The notes: generated by a model not told the origin, from the sequence alone. DNA of 64,000 nucleotides from Burkholderia seminalis DSM 23518 (GCF_902832885.1 NZ_CADFDK010000007.1:62001-126000), one strand, 5' to 3'. Shown: positions 43,897 to 52,465, counted from the stretch's first letter. Numbers and translations are program-made.

Positions 43897-45012
43897 ATGC
43901 AAACGCAGACCCATCCGCTGATTTCCCCCGCCGTCGGCACCGAACGCCAGATCACGAGCTTCCACTACGGCCCGCGCGGCGGCAAGAAGGTCTACATCCA
44001 GTCGTCGCTGCATGCGGACGAACTGCCCGGCATGCTGGTCGCCACGCTGCTGCGCCGCAAGATCGCCGCGCTCGAGACGGCCGGCAAGCTGCGCGGCGAA
44101 ATCGTGGTCGTGCCCGTGCCGAACCCGATCGGCCTGTCGCAGCACGTGTTCGGCGATCACCTCGGCCGTTTCGAGCTCGGCTCGATGCAGAACTTCAACC
44201 GCAATTTCTACGATCTCGCGGCACTGGTGCTGCCGCGCGTCGAACACCATCTCACGAACGACGCGCAGCGCAACCTCGTCGCCGTGCGCGCCGCGATGCG
44301 CGAAGCGCTCGACGAGCAGAAGCCGCGCACCGAACTCGACTCGCAGCGCCTCGCGCTGCAGAAGCTGTCGTTCGACGCCGATATCGTGCTCGACCTGCAC
44401 TGCGACAGCGATGCGGTGATGCACCTCTACACGAATCCCGACCTCTGGCCGGACGTCGAGCCGCTGTCGCGCTATCTCGACGCGCAGGCGTCGCTGCTCG
44501 CGCTGAATTCGGTCGGCAACCCGTTCGACGAAATCCACAGCTTCTGCTGGTCGGATCTGCGCAGCCGTTTCGGCGACCGCTTCCCGATCCCGAACGGCGC
44601 GATTTCCGTCACGGTGGAACTGCGCAGCGAACGCGACGTGTCGTACGAACTCGCCGAAAAGGACGCACAGGCCATCGTCGAGTACCTGACCGAGCGCGGC
44701 ATCGTCGACGGCACGCCGGCGCCGCTGCCGCCGCTCGCGCATCCGGCCACGCCGCTCGCGGGCACCGATCCGCTTGTCGCGCCGGTATCGGGCGTGATCG
44801 TGTTCCGCACGCCGGTCGGCGCGATGATCGAGGCGGGCCAGGCCGTGGCCGACATCGTCGATCCGCTGACCGATCGCGTCGTCACGCTGAAGAGCAGCGT
44901 ATCGGGCGTGCTGTACGCGCGCCAGATCGTGCGCTTCGCGACGGCCGGCATGGAAGTCGCGCGCGTCGCCGGCGCGACCGCGATCCGCACGGGTTCGCTG
45001 CTGTCGGCCTGA
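43897..45012 (+). CDS. Succinylglutamate desuccinylase/aspartoacylase (M14-type deacylase), copy 2
   Basis: The 371-residue enzyme has the same length and motifs as the 20005-21120 copy: SLHADELPGML with the HxxE ligands, FNRNFYDL, DIVLDLHCDSDAVMHLY with the third zinc ligand, and a C-terminal barrel PVSGVIVFRTPVGAMIEAGQ. It carries its own promoter (43816-43845), 225 nt after the binding-protein gene. Relation to the amino-acid binding protein suggests cleavage of N-acylated basic or acidic amino acids, unproven. Chosen start ATG 43897 (MQTQTHPLISPAVG) aligns with the other copy. Confidence 0.85.
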   Translation: MQTQTHPLISPAVGTERQITSFHYGPRGGKKVYIQSSLHADELPGMLVATLLRRKIAALETAGKLRGEIVVVPVPNPIGLSQHVFGDHLGRFELGSMQNFNRNFYDLAALVLPRVEHHLTNDAQRNLVAVRAAMREALDEQKPRTELDSQRLALQKLSFDADIVLDLHCDSDAVMHLYTNPDLWPDVEPLSRYLDAQASLLALNSVGNPFDEIHSFCWSDLRSRFGDRFPIPNGAISVTVELRSERDVSYELAEKDAQAIVEYLTERGIVDGTPAPLPPLAHPATPLAGTDPLVAPVSGVIVFRTPVGAMIEAGQAVADIVDPLTDRVVTLKSSVSGVLYARQIVRFATAGMEVARVAGATAIRTGSLLSA

Positions 45013-45061
45013 GCGCGCGGCCCGCGCGCCGGGCCACGGCGCGCAGCGCACGCACCAACGA

Positions 45062-45085
45062 AATCGCCCGCTTGCGCGGGCGATT
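45062..45085. terminator. Bidirectional hairpin between convergent genes
   Basis: AATCGCCCGC and GCGGGCGATT form a perfect 10-bp stem around TTGC. It lies between the deacylase and the convergent metQ-like gene and could end both transcripts; the flanking T-runs are short. Confidence 0.55.
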
Positions 45086-45147
45086 GGCTTTCCGGAGGGC
45101 ACGTCGGCGGCCGGCGACGGCCGCCGGCCGTTCGGCATGAAGACCGT

Positions 45148-45954
45148 TCAGAATGCCGGCACGATCGCGCCGCCGAACTTCTGGTCGATGAACTTGCGCA
45201 CGTCGTCCGATTCATAGGCCGCGACGAGCTTCTTCACCCACGGCTTGTCCTTGTCCTGCGCACGCACCGCGATCAGGTTCGCGTACGGCCCGCGCAGGTC
45301 CTCGATCGCGATCGCGTCCTTCACCGGCGTCAGCCCGGCCTTCACCGCGTAGTCGGTATTGATCGACGCGGCATCGACGTCGGGCAGCGCGCGCGGCAAC
45401 TGCGCGGCGTCGAGTTCGACGATCTTGATCTTCTTCGGGTTCTCGGCGACGTCGAGCGGCGTCGCGTTCACGCCGTTCGTGCCGACGCCCGGCTTCAGCT
45501 TGATCACGCCGTACTTCTGCAGCAGCAGCAGCGCGCGATTGCCGTTCGACGGGTCGTTCTGGATGCCGACCTTCGCCCCCACCGGCAAGTCCTTCAGGGA
45601 CTTGAGCTTCTTCGAGTAGAAACCCATCGGCGCCGTGTAGGTGAGTCCGACGTTCACGATCCTGTAACCGCGCTGCTTGATCTGGCTGTCGAGGAACGGC
45701 TGGTGCTGGAAGCCGTTCGCGTCGAGGTCGCCCGAATCGAGCGCCGCGTTCGGCTGCACGTAATCGTTGAATTCGATGACCTTGATCGCGAGCCCTTCGC
45801 GCGCGGCGACCTTCGTCACTTCGGTCCAGATCTGCGCGTCGGGGCCGCTCATCGTGCCGATCTTCAGCGTTTGCGGATCGGCGTGCGCGCCGGGCGCCGC
45901 GAATGCCAGCGCGGCGGCGAGTGCGCCGAGGCCGGTCAGGATCGAACGTCGCAT
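45148..45954 (-). CDS. metQ: MetQ/NlpA-family substrate-binding protein
   Basis: The 268-residue protein is a D-methionine/L-methionine binding protein of the NlpA family (TLKIGTMSGPDAQIWTEV; QHQPFLDSQIKQRGY; VGIQNDPSNGNRALLLLQKYGVIKLKPG). The signal peptide ends AHA-DP without the usual lipobox Cys, so it would be a soluble periplasmic protein rather than the normal lipoprotein. There is no metN or metI next to it, so it is orphaned from its transporter in this window. AGAGGAC precedes the start. Confidence 0.87.
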   Translation of the reverse strand: MRRSILTGLGALAAALAFAAPGAHADPQTLKIGTMSGPDAQIWTEVTKVAAREGLAIKVIEFNDYVQPNAALDSGDLDANGFQHQPFLDSQIKQRGYRIVNVGLTYTAPMGFYSKKLKSLKDLPVGAKVGIQNDPSNGNRALLLLQKYGVIKLKPGVGTNGVNATPLDVAENPKKIKIVELDAAQLPRALPDVDAASINTDYAVKAGLTPVKDAIAIEDLRGPYANLIAVRAQDKDKPWVKKLVAAYESDDVRKFIDQKFGGAIVPAF

Positions 45955-46262
45955 GGTGTCCTCTTGTCCCGTGTCGTTTGTTGGAGCACGGATCGTGACA
46001 CGGGGCCCGAACGCGACAAACCAAGCTTATTTCATGTGCATATTCCGGATCGGGATCGATTCTCTGCCGAAATCGGTATAACCCCCGCTGGCCAACCCGG
46101 GCAGAATTCGGTGTCGCATCGGCGCCACACATTCTTCATATGACAGTCGCTGTCATATTCATTACGTGCCCCGCCGATAAAGTTGCGGCCGGTCCGTGAA
46201 AGCGCCCAGAGAGAGCGCCGGAACCGCAACTGGACACGCCATTTATTCGCTCGGAGAATCCT
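45955..46262. other. 308-nt intergenic region between metQ and porin genes
   Basis: Apart from the two divergent promoter zones, the main feature is the palindrome at 46138-46158. The middle is A+T-richer. I see no gene in it. Confidence 0.6.
46138..46158. promoter_or_regulatory. Perfect 21-bp palindrome between metQ and porin
   Basis: ATATGACAG-TCG-CTGTCATAT. The arms are nine bases and perfect. It lies about 180 nt from the metQ start and about 105 nt from the porin start. It has the look of an operator for a dimeric repressor; I cannot assign the family. Confidence 0.65.
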
Positions 46263-47420
46263 TTGAACAAGAAACTGTTGACCATCGCCGCCCTGGCAGC
46301 AACGGCCGGCACGGCGCACGCACAAAGCAGCGTGACGCTGTACGGCGTCATCGATGCCGGTATCAGCTACGTGAACCACAGCAAGACCGCCAACGGCGGC
46401 ACGGGCAAGCTGTTCAAGTACGACGACGGCGTTGCCCAGGGCAGCCGTTGGGGCCTGCGCGGCACCGAAGACCTCGGTGGCGGCCTGAAGGCGATCTTCG
46501 TGCTCGAAAACGGCTTCAACAGCGGCAACGGCACGATCGGCCAGGGTGGCGCGATCTTCGGCCGCCAGGCTTACGTCGGCCTGAGCCAGTCGCAGTACGG
46601 CACGGTCACGTTCGGCCGCCAGTACTCGTTCTCGACCGACATCCTCGGTTCGAACTACTCGACGGGCGGCAACACGGTCGCGGGCAACTACGCGTACCAC
46701 GTGAACGACATCGACCAGCTCACGTCGAGCCGCATCAACAACGCCGTGAAGTTCCAGAGCGCGAACTACTCGGGCTTCACGTTCGGCGCGTTGTACGGCT
46801 TCTCGAACTCGACGGACTTCGCGGGCGCACCGGCCACGACGTCGGGCACGACGACGACGGCAGGCTCGTCGCGCGCATACAGCTTCGGCCTGAACTACGC
46901 GAACGGCCCGATCTCGGTCGGCGCCGCCTACACGGACATCCGCTACCCGAGCCAGTCGTCGCCGGCCTTCTCGACGACGATCGCGAACCTGAGCACGGGC
47001 AACGTCCGCGACCTGCGCACGTACGGCGTCGGCGGCCGCTACGTCTGGGGTCCGGCAACGGCATGGCTGCTGTGGACGCGTACGCAGTTCTCGACCGTTT
47101 CGGGCGCGGGCGGCACGTTCTACAACGCATACGAAGCAGGCGCGAAGTACGCGTTCACGCCGGCCCTGTCGGGCGGCCTCGGCTACACGTACACGAACGC
47201 GACGCAGAACGGCAATTCGTGGCACTGGAACCAGGTCAACGGTATCGCCGACTACGCACTCAGCAAGCGGACGGACGTGTACGGCCTGGTCGTGTACCAG
47301 CAGGCTTCGGGCAAGGGCGTGCAAGCGCAGATCGGCTCGAGCACGAGCTACTTCAACACGTCGGGCACGGGTTCGAAGAACCAGATCGCCGCTCGTATCG
47401 GTATCCGTCACAAGTTCTAA
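46263..47420 (+). CDS. General porin, OmpC/Burkholderia type
   Basis: The 385-residue outer-membrane protein has a signal peptide (MNKKLLTIAALAATAGTAHA) and then SSVTLYGVIDAGISYVNH, the usual start of Burkholderia trimeric porins. Later GSRWGLRGTEDLGGGLKAIFVLENGF and FGRQAYVGLSQSQYGTVTFGRQYS are typical, and the last residue is Phe (IGIRHKF) as needed for BAM recognition. It is a 16-strand beta barrel by family. The start is TTG at 46263, with GGAG six bases upstream. It allows diffusion of small solutes and is a candidate for antibiotic entry. Confidence 0.92.
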   Translation: MNKKLLTIAALAATAGTAHAQSSVTLYGVIDAGISYVNHSKTANGGTGKLFKYDDGVAQGSRWGLRGTEDLGGGLKAIFVLENGFNSGNGTIGQGGAIFGRQAYVGLSQSQYGTVTFGRQYSFSTDILGSNYSTGGNTVAGNYAYHVNDIDQLTSSRINNAVKFQSANYSGFTFGALYGFSNSTDFAGAPATTSGTTTTAGSSRAYSFGLNYANGPISVGAAYTDIRYPSQSSPAFSTTIANLSTGNVRDLRTYGVGGRYVWGPATAWLLWTRTQFSTVSGAGGTFYNAYEAGAKYAFTPALSGGLGYTYTNATQNGNSWHWNQVNGIADYALSKRTDVYGLVVYQQASGKGVQAQIGSSTSYFNTSGTGSKNQIAARIGIRHKF

Positions 47421-47454
47421 AGCGTCCGCTTAACTCGCGGATCACGACGGCAAG

Positions 47455-47485
47455 AAGCGCCCCGCTCCACGCGGGGCGCTTTTTT
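47455..47485 (+). terminator. Intrinsic terminator of the porin gene
   Basis: AAGCGCCCCGC pairs with GCGGGGCGCTT around TCCAC, followed by TTTTT. Perfect 11-bp stem. Confidence 0.92.
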
Positions 47486-47499
47486 ATGGGCTTTTAAGT

Positions 47500-47573
47500 T
47501 TCGCTTAATTCTGGGCTGAGACGATGCTCTCACCCCCCCTGTTGGCCGCCTGAGCATCGGCGGCTTTTTTTTT
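47500..47573 (+). ncRNA. Possible small RNA with C-rich loop between two terminators
   Basis: After the porin terminator comes a second intrinsic terminator (GCCGCC/GGCGGC, 47545-47550 and 47559-47564, nine Ts). Between them GATGCTC (47523-47529) can pair with GAGCATC (47552-47558) as a competing stem, leaving a C-rich CACCCCCC single-stranded. C-rich loops that match Shine-Dalgarno sequences are common in bacterial sRNAs. There is no ORF in this stretch. The promoter is uncertain. Confidence 0.4.
47545..47573 (+). terminator. Second intrinsic terminator, downstream of the porin
   Basis: GCCGCC (47545-47550) pairs with GGCGGC (47559-47564), followed by nine Ts. It would end the putative sRNA. 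Confidence 0.8.
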
Positions 47574-47626
47574 AAATGCCGACGGCGCCGCCATCGATTG
47601 CCCACAAGACAGGATCGGAGGCCATG

Positions 47627-47887
47627 ATGATCGAAGATACCGTTTTCAGCCATCTGCACGCGATTCTGACGTGCCAACACTCGCTGCCGGTCCAGAGTTG
47701 CCGCGTCTCGGTCGAAATGCAGCGCCCGTGGGGCCGACCGTATCGGCTCGTCGAATGGACGATGCATCTCGACGCCCCCGCACGGCGCCAGATCGTGCCG
47801 GCCGAATCGACCGACGAAGAGATCGCCGAGGTCGTCGCCTCGCACGTGCCGGGCCGCCTTTACGGCGACGGCCGGCTGCAGTTCTGA
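47627..47887 (+). CDS. Small uncharacterised protein
   Basis: An 86-residue protein (MIEDTVFSHLHAIL, then CQHSLPVQSCRVSVEM, RPYRLVEWTMHLD, ending PGRLYGDGRLQF) without signal peptide or membrane helix. I do not recognise it. The Shine-Dalgarno GGAGG is five bases before ATG 47627, two from the adjacent ATG at 47624, so 47627 is preferred. Alternating strands suggest a small beta-rich protein. Confidence 0.6.
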   Translation: MIEDTVFSHLHAILTCQHSLPVQSCRVSVEMQRPWGRPYRLVEWTMHLDAPARRQIVPAESTDEEIAEVVASHVPGRLYGDGRLQF

Positions 47888-48011
47888 CCGCGCTCCCGCG
47901 CCACCCGCGTCCCGCCTGTCGGCCGCGCCGCACGCATCGTGCGGCAGTCGGTCTCGTTTGACGCGGCAACGAAACCTGCTACGCTGCGCGTTTTCGTCCA
48001 CGCAACACACG

Positions 48012-48404
48012 ATGGAAAACGCATTCAACGAACGTGGCGTCATGGTCACGCGCAACGGCCTGTCGGCCGCCGGGCAGGTATTCGCACTGCGTGACATCCG
48101 TCACGTCGATGTCGTCAAGATTCCCAAGAACCGCCTCGTTCCGTCGCTGATCTCGCTGATCGGCGCGGCCATCGCCGTCGCAGGCGGCATCGGCGCATCG
48201 AGCGCCGCGCTCGTCGTCGGCGTGATGCTCGTCGTCGTCGGCTACCTCGCCTGGGCCACGCAGGACATCACGTACCGGCTGATGGTCGAGATGCCCGACG
48301 GCAAGCGCGAAGCGCTGTCGAGCACCGACGCCGCGTTCGTCGAACGCGTCGCGCAGGTCGTGCGCGATGCACAGGCCGCCAGGACCGCCACTCCCGCCAA
48401 CTGA
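48012..48404 (+). CDS. DUF6232-type small membrane protein
   Basis: A 130-residue protein with an N-terminal beta-rich part (MVTRNGLSAAGQVFALRDIRHVDVVKIPKN), two adjacent membrane helices (VPSLISLIGAAIAVAGGIGASS and ALVVGVMLVVVGYLAWATQ) and a C-terminal beta part (ITYRLMVEMPDGKREALSSTDAAFVERVAQVVRDA). That pattern, in which a strand-rich region brackets two helices, matches DUF6232. Function unknown. Confidence 0.7.
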   Translation: MENAFNERGVMVTRNGLSAAGQVFALRDIRHVDVVKIPKNRLVPSLISLIGAAIAVAGGIGASSAALVVGVMLVVVGYLAWATQDITYRLMVEMPDGKREALSSTDAAFVERVAQVVRDAQAARTATPAN

Positions 48405-48590
48405 TCCCCTTCACGCGGCTGCACGCTTCGATTCACGGTTGCCGGACGCACGCGGTGCGTGCCGGCACGTGCGGCTGCCTCGGCGAACCGTATTCCCGCA
48501 CGTCATCGCCCGCCCCGCGCCTGCGCCGCGCGCGCCGACCGCCTAGTATGGAAGGAGCGGCGCGCCGCCGCATCGTCCGAGGAGGCCAGC

Positions 48591-48818
48591 ATGAACGTCC
48601 AGTCGCTGTCCGGCACGCTTCGCGCGCAGGAATTGCTGATCGTGTCGATGATCCGCGCGCTGCCCCCTGACGCACGCCGCGCGCTCGTCGACCTCTACAC
48701 CGAACAGATCGTCTTCGCCGAACAGGCCGGCCTCGACGTCCACAGCGATCGCGCGACGCACGAAGCGTTCATCGCGCACGCGCGCAACCTGCTGATCCGC
48801 ATCGAAGCGCTGGCCTGA
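48591..48818 (+). CDS. Small uncharacterised protein
   Basis: A 75-residue protein with GAGGAGG just upstream of the start. It is helical by composition (LSGTLRAQELLIVSMIRALPPDARRALVDLYTEQIVFAEQAG; HEAFIAHARNLLIRIEALA), without membrane helix or signal. I do not recognise the family. It stands immediately upstream of the Fur-regulated haem locus but has its own site and a spacing of 92 nt from the Fur box. Confidence 0.6.
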   Translation: MNVQSLSGTLRAQELLIVSMIRALPPDARRALVDLYTEQIVFAEQAGLDVHSDRATHEAFIAHARNLLIRIEALA

Positions 48819-48902
48819 CCGGCGCGCGCACGGCTCCCGAAAGGGCTGCCGCGGCGCGTGCGAGCCGCGCACGCGAGCGCTCACTCACGCCGCCTTTCGT
48901 CC

Positions 48903-48931
48903 TTGTATTGATAATAATTCTCATTTACACT
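48903..48931 (+). promoter_or_regulatory. Sigma-70 promoter and Fur box of the haem operon
   Basis: TTGTAT (48903-48908), 17 nt, TACACT (48926-48931). Between them GATAATAATTCTCATTTAC (48910-48928) matches the classical Fur box GATAATGATAATCATTATC at 14 of 19 positions. Iron-loaded Fur would block the promoter directly. Confidence 0.87.
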
Positions 48932-49053
48932 GGTAAAGTTGTCAGTTGCCTTTCAATTCGCCGTTTGCCGCCTGCCGCGCGCAAACGGGCCAGCCAGGTG
49001 AACGCGTCACCCAGCCAGCCTTCGGGCTTGTTATCGTCAATGGGAGACCACCT

Positions 49054-51324
49054 GTGCATTGTTATTCGCTGGCGCGGCGGCCGATCTGTGCCGCGCTGTT
49101 CGGCGCGTTCGGCCTGTCCGCCGCCACGGCTCACGCCGATTCGTCGCCGCAAGGCGCCAACCCGCCTTCCGCCGTCCTCGTCGCCGCGTCCGCGCGCGGC
49201 GACGCGGCGCTGCTCGACCCCGTCACCGTCACGGCCACCCGCACCGCCACCGCCGCGAGCCGCACGGCGGCATCCGTGTCGGTGATCACCGACGAGGATC
49301 TCGAGGAACAGCAGGCCACCAACATCAAGGATGCACTGCGCTACGAGCCCGGCATCACGGTGCGCCGCACCGCGTACCGGCCGGGCAGCGCCGCGCTCGG
49401 CGGCGGCCGCGACGGCGATTCGAGCATCAACATCCGCGGCCTCGAGGGCAACCGCGTGCTGCTGATGGAAGACGGCATCCGCCTGCCGAACGCGTTCTCG
49501 TTCGGCCCGCTCGAAGCGGGGCGCGGCGACTACGCCGACCTCGACACGCTCAAGCGCATCGAGATCCTGCGCGGGCCGGCATCGGCGCTGTACGGCAGCG
49601 ACGGCCTGACCGGCGCGGTGAACTTCATCACGAAGGACCCGCGCGACCTGCTGTCGATCTACGACAAGCCGTACTACTTCTCGTTCCGGCCAAGCTACGA
49701 CTCGGCCGACCGCAGCATCGGCGCGACCGTGTCGGCCGCGGGCGGCAACGACCGCATCCAGGGGATGATCATCGCCGACGGCCGGCGCGGCCACGAAGTC
49801 GATACGCGCGGCAGCAACCATTCGGCGAGCACGCTGCGCACGACGTCGAACCCGCAGGACGTCTATTCGGAATCGCTGCTCGGCAAGCTCGTGCTGACGC
49901 CCACCACGCGCGACACCTTCAAGTTCACCGCGGAAACGGTGCAGCGGCGCGTGAGCACCGACGTGCTGTCGGCGATCAACCCGCCGACCACGCTCGGCCT
50001 CACGACCCACGACCGGCTCGAGCGCAACCGCTTCAGCGTCGACTACGACTTCCGCGACGACGCGTTCCGCTGGTTCCAGACCGCGCACCTGCAGTTCTAC
50101 TACCAGGACGCGAAGCAGGACCAGTACGCGTTCGAGACGCGCGGCGCGCCGCTGAAATCGCGTTCGCGCGACAACCAGTACCGGGAACGCACGTTCGGCG
50201 GCTCCGCGTTCGCCGAAAGCGGCTTCGCGACCGGCCCGTTCGCGCACAAGCTGCTGTATGGCGTCGACGGCAGCCTGTCGCGCGTGACGAACCTGCGCGA
50301 CGGCACGGTGCCGGGCGTCGGCGAAGCGTTCCCGAACAAGGCGTTCCCCGACACCGACTACACGTTGTTCGGCGCGTTCGTGCAGGACCAGATCGGCTAC
50401 GGCCGCCTGCTCGTCACCCCGGGCCTGCGCTTCGACACGTACCGGCTGAGCCCGACCGAAAACGATCCGCTGTTCACCGGCAAGGCCGTGTCGACGAGTG
50501 CGAACGAACTGTCGCCGCGCGTCGCCGTGCTCTACGAGATCACGCCGGCCGTCATTCCGTACGTGCAGTACGCGCACGGCTTCCGCGCGCCGACGCCCGA
50601 CCAGGTGAACAGCAGCTTCTCGAACCCCGTGTACGGCTACACGTCGATCGGCAATCCGAACCTGAAGCCCGAGACGAGCGACACGTTCGAAGCCGGCCTG
50701 CGCGGCAAGGCCGGCACCGGCTACGGCGTCGTGCGCTACAGCGCGGCCGCGTTCACGGGCCGCTACCGCAACTTCATCTCGCGCACGACGATCGCCGGCG
50801 CCGGCCGGCCGTCGGACCCGTTCGTGTTCCAGTACGTGAACTTCGCCGACGCGCGCATCCACGGCCTCGAAGGCCGCGCCGAATGGGTGATGCCGAACGG
50901 CATCACGCTGAAGACGGCGATGGCGTTCACGAAGGGCTCGACGCAGAACGACGGCGCGGCCAGCCAGCCGCTGAACACCGTCAACCCTTTCTCCGCCGTG
51001 TTCGGCGTGCGTTATGAGCCGAGCGAGCGCTGGTTCGTGCAGACCGACCTGCTGTTCCAGGCCGCGAAACGCGACAAGGACGTCGACAAGTCCGATTGCT
51101 CGAACAAGGCGTGCTTCACGCCGCCGTCGTCGTTGGTCGTCGACCTGCGCGGCGGCTACCGCTTCAACAAGCACGTGAGCGCGACGATCGGCATCCGCAA
51201 CCTGTTCGACCGCAAGTACTGGAACTGGTCGGACGTGCGCGGCATCGCGGCCGATTCGCAGGTGCTCGACGCGTATTCGTCGCCCGGCCGCACGGTCGCC
51301 GTCAGCATGAAAGTGGATTTCTGA
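49054..51324 (+). CDS. hmuR: TonB-dependent haem receptor
   Basis: The 756-residue outer-membrane receptor has a signal peptide, a TonB-box-like DPVTVTATRT, a plug domain (INIRGLEGNRVLLMEDGIRLPNAF; ALYGSDGLTGAVNFIT) and a 22-strand barrel. Two haem-receptor hallmarks are visible: the FRAP box (YAHGFRAPTPDQV) and the NPNLKPE box. It ends with Phe (VSMKVDF). I chose the GTG at 49054: GGGAG lies seven bases upstream. It is the first gene of a Fur-regulated operon and imports haem or haemoprotein-derived haem using TonB energy. Confidence 0.93.
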   Translation: MHCYSLARRPICAALFGAFGLSAATAHADSSPQGANPPSAVLVAASARGDAALLDPVTVTATRTATAASRTAASVSVITDEDLEEQQATNIKDALRYEPGITVRRTAYRPGSAALGGGRDGDSSINIRGLEGNRVLLMEDGIRLPNAFSFGPLEAGRGDYADLDTLKRIEILRGPASALYGSDGLTGAVNFITKDPRDLLSIYDKPYYFSFRPSYDSADRSIGATVSAAGGNDRIQGMIIADGRRGHEVDTRGSNHSASTLRTTSNPQDVYSESLLGKLVLTPTTRDTFKFTAETVQRRVSTDVLSAINPPTTLGLTTHDRLERNRFSVDYDFRDDAFRWFQTAHLQFYYQDAKQDQYAFETRGAPLKSRSRDNQYRERTFGGSAFAESGFATGPFAHKLLYGVDGSLSRVTNLRDGTVPGVGEAFPNKAFPDTDYTLFGAFVQDQIGYGRLLVTPGLRFDTYRLSPTENDPLFTGKAVSTSANELSPRVAVLYEITPAVIPYVQYAHGFRAPTPDQVNSSFSNPVYGYTSIGNPNLKPETSDTFEAGLRGKAGTGYGVVRYSAAAFTGRYRNFISRTTIAGAGRPSDPFVFQYVNFADARIHGLEGRAEWVMPNGITLKTAMAFTKGSTQNDGAASQPLNTVNPFSAVFGVRYEPSERWFVQTDLLFQAAKRDKDVDKSDCSNKACFTPPSSLVVDLRGGYRFNKHVSATIGIRNLFDRKYWNWSDVRGIAADSQVLDAYSSPGRTVAVSMKVDF

Positions 51325-51373
51325 TGCGCATCGCCCGCGCACCCACCCCAACCGCTACTTGAAGGAGTCCGAC

Positions 51374-52465
51374 ATGATGCAATCCGCCCTTCCCGGTCAA
51401 TCGGCCGGCCCGGCCCGTGCGGCCGCCGCGCTGCGCGACGCATTCATCAAGCTCAAGACCGAGCGTCAGCTGCGCAACCGCGACGTCGCCCAGGCGCTCG
51501 GCGTCAGCGAAGGCGAGGCGCTTGCCGCGTTCGTCGGCGAGCACGTCGTGCGGCTCGACGCGCGCTTCCCGGCGATGTTCGAGGAAATGCCGCGCCTCGG
51601 CCGCGTGATGGCGCTCACGCGCAACGACACGGCCGTCCACGAGAAGGACGGCGAATATGCGCAGATGAGCCACGACGGCCCGGTCGGCCTCGCGCTCGGC
51701 GACATCGACCTGCGCATCTTCTATCGTCACTGGGTGTCGGCGTTCGCGGTGCGCGACGAAACCGCGCACGGCCCGCTGAAGAGCCTGCAGTTCTTCGACG
51801 CGCAAGGCCATGCGATCCACAAGGTGTACCTGCGCGCGCACAGCGACCACGCCGCGTACGACGCGTTCGTCGAACGCTGGCGTGCGCCGTCGCAGGAGCC
51901 GGGCCTCGACGTCGCGCCCGCCGCACCGAAAACACCCGAGCGTGCCGACACCGAGATCGACGTCGCGGGCTTCCGCGCCGCGTGGGAAGCGATGACCGAC
52001 ACGCACCAGTTCTTCGGCATCACGCAGCGCTTCGGCGTGAGCCGCATGCAGGCGCTGCGTCTCGCCGAGCCGCACCATGCATATCCGGTCGAAACCGCGC
52101 ACGCGCTGCGCCACGTGCTTCAGCGGGCGGCACAAAGCGGCCAGCCGATCATGGTGTTTGTCGGCAACGCGGGGATGATCCAGATCCACACGGGTCCCGT
52201 CGCGAACGTGCGCGAGGTCGGCGCATGGATCAACGTGCTCGACCCCGGCTTCAACCTGCATGTCCGCGAAGACCTGATCGCCGCCGCCTGGGTCGTGAAG
52301 AAACCGACGAGCGACGGCATCGTCACGTCGCTCGAACTGTTCGACCGGCAGGGCGACCACGTCGCGCTGCTGTTCGGCGAACGCAAGCCGGGCAAGGTCG
52401 AACGCGACGACTGGCGTGCGCTCGTCGCGACGCTGCCGGCGGCCGCACGCGGGGGCGCGCGGTGA
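51374..52465 (+). CDS. hmuS: Haem-handling/degrading protein HmuS (HemS family)
   Basis: The 363-residue cytoplasmic protein has the two-fold repeat of HemS/HmuS/ChuS: LRDAFIKLKTERQLRNRDVAQALGVSEGEALAAFVG and later EAMTDTHQFFGITQRFGVSRMQALRLA, each followed by a haem-binding beta-rich part. HmuS/ChuS accept haem inside the cell, and some family members cleave it with ascorbate or NADPH-linked partners. Start ATG 51374 follows AAGGAG. It overlaps the hmuT start (its stop sits inside GTGA). Confidence 0.92.
   Translation: MMQSALPGQSAGPARAAAALRDAFIKLKTERQLRNRDVAQALGVSEGEALAAFVGEHVVRLDARFPAMFEEMPRLGRVMALTRNDTAVHEKDGEYAQMSHDGPVGLALGDIDLRIFYRHWVSAFAVRDETAHGPLKSLQFFDAQGHAIHKVYLRAHSDHAAYDAFVERWRAPSQEPGLDVAPAAPKTPERADTEIDVAGFRAAWEAMTDTHQFFGITQRFGVSRMQALRLAEPHHAYPVETAHALRHVLQRAAQSGQPIMVFVGNAGMIQIHTGPVANVREVGAWINVLDPGFNLHVREDLIAAAWVVKKPTSDGIVTSLELFDRQGDHVALLFGERKPGKVERDDWRALVATLPAAARGGAR

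Noticed and set aside
48925-51351. An 808-codon frame opposite hmuR
   Set aside because: It is antisense to a receptor with clear plug, FRAP and NPNL motifs and has no domain of its own.
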